A DNA stretch of 64,000 bases from Ophiosphaerella korrae (taxonomy: Eukaryota; Ascomycota; Dothideomycetes; Pleosporales; Phaeosphaeriaceae): contig JALNQF010000070.1 of the NCBI GenBank assembly GCA_028456385.1, forward strand, positions 62,001 through 126,000, given 5' to 3'. Under the pieces are notes generated by a model. That model searched no databases. It had not been told where the DNA came from and worked only from the letters and a program-made list of their open reading frames with translations. Numbering within the stretch: position 1 is the stretch's first letter; every line of letters starts with the position of its first letter. Positions 58,015-64,000 of this stretch are shown piece after piece. The translations under genes and the position numbers were made by a program.

Positions 58015-58095
58015 GCAGAGTTTTCATCTGATAATAGATAAGCGCAGAGTTTTCATCTGATAATAGATAAGATCAGAGTTTTCATCTGATAATTG
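58015..58095 (+). promoter_or_regulatory. Three tandem ATCTGATAA sites in a 29-bp repeat (iron GATA-factor type)
   Basis: A 29-bp unit (GCAGAGTTTTCATCTGATAA then TAGATAAG) is repeated almost three times. It puts ATCTGATAA at 58026-58034, 58055-58063 and 58084-58092. This equals the published consensus ATCWGATAA of the fungal iron regulators SreA/Sre1/URBS1. The sites lie some 300-600 bp upstream of the siderophore-type transporter, so iron repression of that gene is likely. Confidence 0.75.
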
Positions 58096-58507
58096 GAATA
58101 CAACTCCCACCGCTCGATTGGCTGGGCCCCGAGCGAAGTGGGGGCGTACCGTCGAGGCGGGCTTGACTTGGCTGGATTTGTACCGGGGCGTGCTCGAAAC
58201 TGGCTCGTCTGCCGTCGACGGCGCGTCGATGTTGCACCCCATTTACCTGTAATGGCAGGAAGGTTGCGAGATCCATATTGGGGAGATGGGTCGGGACGGG
58301 GCAGGCCATTTCATGCGAGCAATTTCACCCAACACTTATATATTGCCAGTGTCGCGGCGACTGGATCTTGTCCAGTATTCATTAGTATTTTCTGCAGACA
58401 GCCGCATTATACAATGAGTTTCAGTTTCAAGTGAGCGAAGTCAAGAGTCTTCTAGGCGCCATTGCTGACCACAATTACACCGATGTAGAAGTCCTACCTC
58501 TGGAGCG

Positions 58508-60363
58508 TTGTTCGTCGAAGGCAAGTATTCTGTACAGGCTGGGGACCGTGGCATCGCCTCTGTTTCTGCCCCAGCTGATGCCAACACAAAGCTCGATGAG
58601 CCTCATGTCGACGACAAATCAGGTGCCCCCAGGCCAATTGAGTCAACAGATTCCGAGCATAAGTTGGCCAAGGTCGACACCTCCGCCCCAAAAGGAGTCC
58701 AAGATGTACAAGCCATGACCCACGCATGGTCTAGGAGGGACCTCATCGCTGCTTATATCATGTATGTCTTGCTCTAGTTGGATGCTGACTCTAGCTAACC
58801 TTTGCCAGGGTGTGGCTTATCGAATTTATGCTCACATGGGCTTCGGGTATCGTAGGCACGCTGACCCCATACGTTACCAGCTCCTTCCGGGAGCACTCGC
58901 TCACAGCGCTTACCGGTGTTATCTCATCCCTTGTTGGAGGTATCTGGAAGCTGCCGTACGCAAAGATTATGAACGTCTGGGGCCGTCCTCCTGCTCTCTG
59001 CCTCGGAGTGGCCTTTGCAACCCTTGGGCTGATTATGATGGCTGGCTGTAACAATGTTCAGACATATTGCGCTGCGCAGGTGTTTTTCACGATGGGTTAC
59101 CGGTCTGTTGACTTTTCGTTGACAGTCTTCATCGCCGATACGTCCAAGCTCAAGAACCGAGGGTTCTTCATCGCATATGCTGGTTCACCTTGGTTGATCA
59201 CGACCTTTGCCTACGGATTTGCAGTGGACCGGATTGTCAGCCCTGGTGGAATAGGCCTAAGATGGGGCTTTGGTATCCTCGCTATCTTTACCCCTATTGT
59301 CTGCTTGCCGCTGATCGCCCTCTTCTATATCAACCAGGCAAAGGCACAAAGACAAGGCCTGATTGAACCCCGTCCTAATTACGGCACTTTCCTCCAGAAG
59401 CTTATCCATTATGGCAAGGAACTCGACGTTGTTGGATTGCTCATTCTCGCCACAGGACTCGCGCTATTCTTGCTCAGCTTCAACCTCTACTCGTACCAAG
59501 CCGACCAATGGAAGTCTCCCACGATCATTTGCTTTATCGTCTTTGGTGCCTTTCTCATTATTGCCTTTGGGCTATGGGAGAAGTACTTTGCATCAATTCC
59601 ATTTATTCCCTGGCATCTCCTCAAGGATCGCACTGTCATCTTTACATATACTATGGCTGCATTTCTCTATGTTGCTTCGCAATGTTGGAGCCCATACTTT
59701 TACTCTTCGCTGATCGTCCTTTACGATCAAACTATTGTTCATGCTACCTACGTCAACAATGTATATGCCATGGGCTCCTGTTTCATATGCTTGGTATATG
59801 GTGTCTGTCTACGGTATTATGGACGCGTAAAGGTGTACTCCTTCTTTTGGGGAGTACCACTTACCATTCTAGGCATTGGCTTGATGATCAACTTCCTTCA
59901 CTCTGATGGCAACATTGGATATGTAGTTATGTGCTATCTCTTAATCGCGCTAGGGGGCGGAGTTTTGGTTATCTCAGAGCAAACTACCCTCATGGCTGTT
60001 TCTAAACAGGAGGATTTTCCCACTCTTCTGGCATGTGAGTCCATGATCGTCGCCATAGGAAGCGCTATTGGATCAACAATTGCGGGAGCGATCTGGACTG
60101 GCGTTTTTCCAAAGAGGCTCTTGGCCAACCTGCCAGCAGATGCTTTGCCTGACTTTGCAAAAATTTACGGAAGCCTTGAGACACAGGCGCGGTACCCGAT
60201 TGGATCTCCTACGCGCGATGCGATAAACCTGAGCTATGCTCAAACCCAAAGGTACCTGCTCATCACGGCAACGTGCATTAACAGCCTCTCATGGGTCAGC
60301 GTTGCATTTTGGCAAGATGTCGATGTGAAGAACCAAAAGCAACGTACATTTGGTCTTTTGTAA
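58508..60363 (+). CDS. MFS siderophore-iron transporter (SIT/ARN-like)
   Basis: The main exon is 58809..60363. The preceding exon ends at 58761 (intron 58762-58808, GTATGT/CAG) with the joint at AAYIM-VWLIEF. The true start is unresolved: the frame is open from about 58508 but the first in-frame ATG is at 58714. An ATG at 58413 would need another intron. About fourteen hydrophobic segments follow a soluble acidic N-terminus (PIESTDSEHKLAK). NVWGRPPALCLG is the loop 2-3 motif, and NLYSYQADQWKSP and LISEQTTLMAVSKQEDFP-like stretches fit siderophore transporters. It would import ferric siderophores by proton symport. Three iron-GATA sites upstream support the call. Confidence 0.85.
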
Positions 60364-60649
60364 AGAACTCATCGACTACATCAGAAACATGTTGTTCACG
60401 TAGGGACTACGATCGCGCAAGTATTGATAAAGCAATGGAATCTTTGCCATGTACAAATATGGTTCTACAAAGTGAATTTAATTTTAGTGCATTAAGCATA
60501 GAAGGTAGGCGCTTAGGAATCAGCCTGGCCCCATTGTTCGGAGGGAATGACGAACTTACGCACGAAATAACCAATAATCGTCTACAAACAAACCTGCTAG
60601 TGATAATAAAACATAATAGTGAACTTGTAGCTTTGCTTAATAGCTGCAA

Positions 60650-60960
60650 TAGTGAATATTGTGTGGAATTACAGGATCCGGCTATACGACTAAGAAATGT
60701 ATACAACATGGACGAAATGGGCATCATGCTAAGCATGCTCGGCTCCGTTAAGGTCCTTATAGGTAGAGACGATTTACGAGACTATAGAGCCGCGGGCGTC
60801 AGATCGACTATGATTACCGCTATAGAGTGTTACTTGTTTAGAAGAGACGGACGTATGTATACCATAAAAGCTCAGGACTCAAGAATTTCTCCTAGACAGT
60901 CAATGATGCTTATACTACGAAGAAAGACTATATCCCTTCATATTATATCGATGTCCACCT
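60650..60960 (+). pseudogene. Pogo/Fot-type transposase fragment
   Basis: The frame contains LQDPAIRLRNVYNMDEMGIM and LSMLGSVKVLIG, the first catalytic Asp region of DDE_1 transposases, then DYRAAGVRSTMITAIEC. It breaks down after that. No DNA-binding domain and no inverted repeats are seen nearby, so it is an old fragment between the transporter and the acyltransferase. Confidence 0.7.
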
Positions 60961-62749
60961 TACTCGACCTCCTTTACTAGCAGATCCTCCTTGCAATGCA
61001 TCACCTTGCCCACGGTCTTCCGACGCGACTGCGACTCATTAAATACTGAGTAATTTTCTTCAAAGACACACCGCCTTCCCTTCTTGGCTCCTCCGAGAGA
61101 AAGGTCATCTTCTTTACGACCGTCTTCACTATGAATCTGCTTCCGTTTCTTGTTCTCTGATGTTACCGTAGTCGTGACCGTGGTTTTGTGGATAGCGGCG
61201 TTACTACAGAGTCCTAGACCTCCACAGACCTTATCGATGATGTTTACTAGGAATCTCTCTATATAGTCTGCGTCATGGTATCGTGTATTGTATACTCCAG
61301 AAAGTCCGATCTCGCCACCCCAGGACCCAACGAAAAGTGCTACGCCTGCGCCGATAGGCTCGCTAGCTGCCCAGACATTTGTGAGCTCGAATGGACCGTG
61401 TTTTGATGCCACAAATGAGTCAATGTTCCCTATAGAGGAGAGCCCGACCGAACAGAAGAATGGCTTAGACACAGAGTGTGGATCGGTACCAGCAGGCGAC
61501 ATAATTGACTTAAACATCATCAGAGCAAGCATAACTTGCTCATGAACCTCTGCAGCGGCGACGGGACGAATGGCTTTGTAGAAATCGCGTACGCTCGCTG
61601 CAAGCTGGGAAAGTTGCAAGTGTTCAATCTCACTGTTTCTGCCTGGTGAAGAGCTTGGAACCTCGAGGTCTAGACCCAGTGCTTGGGCAGAAACAGTGTG
61701 GTACGCTGCAGCCGCATGATCAGCGCTTCTGTAAGGTTGGCCACATAAGGACGTAGGTTGATCATGCTGTGATTGACGTAGCGAACAGGATACGGCTCGT
61801 CTCTCCGCGGCTGCAGGTCCCGAAGCGCAAGTGCTAGAGCTGACATGAACACGTGTGTCAAGCTTACACCTGGAGCTATATCTTTGCAACTGCGAAAAAT
61901 TGCCTTCGAATCCGTCTTCGAAAGTGAAAGAGAAGTGCGCCGAATAGTCCCGTAATCCGAGTCAACAGTATTAGAGCTCGGGGGGATACCAAGGAGCCCA
62001 CTGTGTGTATACAGAGCCTGATTCTGAGCTTGAATGTCCTTGAATAGCTTGCCATGAATGTCCTCGGTCGTATCGGATATTGAGGCAGCGATGCGCAAGC
62101 ATGGTGACAGTCTTGCATAGACATCACCCAATCCTGCCGGCACATACTTAGGCCCCTGCTTGAAAGCCTGAGCAGCCTGGTTGAACAATTGATCGAGAAG
62201 CTGAAGAATTCCGACACCATCGGTGATGTCGTGAGGGTATTGGATGAAGACTGTTTTCTGTGCCGGATCACCCCGGGTAGAATCCACGAGAAAGACAGTA
62301 GAGGCGTCCACAAAAGGCATACCATCATTATACCATTCGATGGTGTCCAGGTCGGTGTTGACAATCTTGAAAGTTGACGCAAGCCAACGCTCCTCCTCAT
62401 GTTCATCTTGGAGCGCCCGATAGACTCTTTTCCAACGACCTGTGGCTTTCTCATGCTCCACCTGAGAGACCAGAGTAGGATGACTGTGACTGAGCATAAG
62501 CCAGGCCTTCCGAAGAGCATCTTCGACGTTGTGAGTGGCGACGCTAGCTCTCGTGGTGGATGGTGGATGTGTCTTGAACGAAGCGTATCCAGTGACCGGG
62601 AAATATCTTCTACCCTTTCTCGCGGAATGTACGTAGAACATTTCGCACTCGTCAATGTCTCGCTCCCAGAAGCCTTGCTCTACCTCTTGCCACTCGAACC
62701 GAGATCGTTGGCCTTCGTGGCCAATGGTAAGAACAGATTTGGAAGACAT
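60960..62749 (-). pseudogene. Acyltransferase (alcohol acetyltransferase/condensation-like), one frameshift
   Basis: The first frame (ATG at 62749; an upstream ATG at 62821 is possible) runs through a CoA-dependent acyltransferase fold with HDITDG (H173, D177), the HxxxD catalytic motif, and ends its good part at MINLRPY. A one-base loss near 61747 moves to the next frame, which continues GQPYRSADHAAAAYHTVSAQALG and later VGLSSIGNIDSF and WGGEIGLSGVYNTRYHD, where the family has its C-terminal half. A Lys/Arg-rich tail follows. It resembles O-acetyltransferases found in fungal secondary-metabolite clusters. Otherwise the gene looks intact, so sequencing error is possible. It converges on the transporter gene. 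Confidence 0.7.
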
Positions 62750-62821
62750 CGTGGTGAGGCGGAAAGGCGGCACTATGTCTAGGGCAGTTTGCTTGAGACT
62801 GATTGAGTGCGTTGAAATCAA

Positions 62822-64000
62822 GATGTCAGGTCGATACTGGAGCTCGTAACCCAGGGTCTACGCGATTCGATAACAATAAACAGGAGACGCGTCCAGCAAG
62901 CGCGCTGATCACCGCGTGGTCACGTGCAGCACAACCAATCATATCACTTTGTCTTACGAGCTGCACAGCCACAGTCCGGCGAGTCATACGATTACCTAAA
63001 CACTTGAATAATCACACGATCATAATTTCCATGCAAGCAGTACCGCGCCAGCCGAGATTAGAAACTGCTTGAGGCGGAAGTACCGACAGAGGTGGCGGCG
63101 CTGCGAAGACTTGCGCACGAATATCAACACACAGCCAATAACAGCTTGTAAATAACTCTGTAAGACTCTACGGTTTAGATAACCCTCCCATAAGTATTCT
63201 AGGGAAGCCAGGGCTTGGTGGTGGCGATATAGTGAAGAGACAATGTTTCGCCACAGAAGAAGGCTCTTGGCGCATCAGGCTAGAACGCGACAGTAAAAAC
63301 GTAATTTAGGGAAGTAAAGGGCTCTTAATGTTAAGAGCAGCCTACATGATATTATTTATATATATTTCTTACAAAGCTTAATATGCTCGACAGTTGTAGC
63401 TCTGTAAAGTCTAAGTACCCCTCTAATTTTTCGGTACGGGTGGTTTTTCGCTACGCACGGAGGAACATTTCTAAAAAACAAGCGCGCCTGTCTAAACAAG
63501 ACTCGCAAGCTCTAATGCTAGCCCCTCAAATACTGATTTGTGTAGGATCGAGACCTTTAGAGAGCAAGGCTGACACTATCCATTAGGCAGAAGGAACATG
63601 AGCAAGCAAGTGCGATAAGCGATTTGTGTCCTAGGCGCCTCGTATCGATTGCAGAGTGGGATTGGACGCGGATAACGAATGACCTCCGTTGTAGAAGCAC
63701 TGGGTTGCAGCTATTTCAACCTTATCGATAGGATGGAATGTGGCGCAGAGAGGTGCGGTGCATCCATACCTTCAGCCTGACCATTGCCTAGGAAATTCTT
63801 CCTCACCATGCTACTATGTCCTCTCCCCACATTTACGGGAACAGCTCTCTACTGCCTAGCCTGATTTCTGTTTCTCGCTTGATTCGCGCGATACGTCCGT
63901 CAAATCAAGCACATATAGAGGTAGCCTAGCCCATCAAGGAAGAAAATCTAAATAAGGAGGCGCAAAAGAAGTTAAGCTAGGCAAGGCGAAAACTAAGCTA
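62822..64000. other. Right edge of the window, no gene recognised
   Basis: Contains the upstream side of the acyltransferase gene. The frames seen are short and have no motif. Confidence 0.45.

Noticed and set aside
61876..62655. 259-residue minus-strand frame
   Set aside because: Wrong-frame reading of the acyltransferase; the other frame carries HDITDG.

Overview
The window looks like an accessory, transposon-rich stretch of a filamentous ascomycete genome (Pezizomycotina). The reasons are 46-66 nt introns with GTAAGT-type donors and CTAAC-like branch sites, a HET-NACHT-WD40 NLR, Zn2Cys6 regulators, Fot1/pogo transposons, a siderophore-type MFS transporter, and decayed genes whose stop codons mostly look like C-to-T products in CpA context, as expected of repeat-induced point mutation (RIP). 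I cannot name the species. No tRNA, rRNA or CRISPR was recognised.

Left part (1-17.8 kb): a HET-NACHT-WD40 gene runs off the left edge on the minus strand. It is open in one frame for about 3.2 kb except for nine TAG and one TAA codon. Next come a repeat element with TGTCAGATT ends and an internal 19-bp minisatellite (four copies in the window), a protein-kinase relic, an intact PD-(D/E)XK nuclease-like gene, an intact three-exon nucleotidyltransferase-like gene followed by a decayed relative, and two decayed hypothetical genes.

Centre (17.8-30.3 kb): a phosphotransferase-like kinase gene is cut in two by an 11.6-kb insertion (18079-29683) flanked by TTAC on both sides and bounded by 16-bp imperfect inverted repeats. 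Joining the flanks keeps the kinase frame. The insertion carries a possible tyrosine-recombinase ('captain') N-terminal relic, two nested pogo-like elements, a HET fragment, an intact LACC1/YfiH-family gene and an intact membrane-protein gene. I read it as a small or eroded Starship-like element, or an undescribed relative.

Right part (30.3-64 kb): a decayed Myb/SANT-like gene, a second nuclease-like copy that lost its catalytic centre, a decayed epoxide hydrolase, two Zn2Cys6 regulators, an AIF-like oxidoreductase pseudogene, an intact epoxide hydrolase, another pogo-like element, an intact cytochrome P450, a monocarboxylate-type MFS transporter, a siderophore-type MFS transporter and an acyltransferase with one frameshift. 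The P450-transporter-acyltransferase block with nearby regulators and epoxide hydrolase could be the edge of a detoxification or secondary-metabolite cluster. No backbone synthase is in the window. The siderophore transporter has three tandem ATCTGATAA sites upstream, matching the known iron-regulatory GATA-factor consensus ATCWGATAA.
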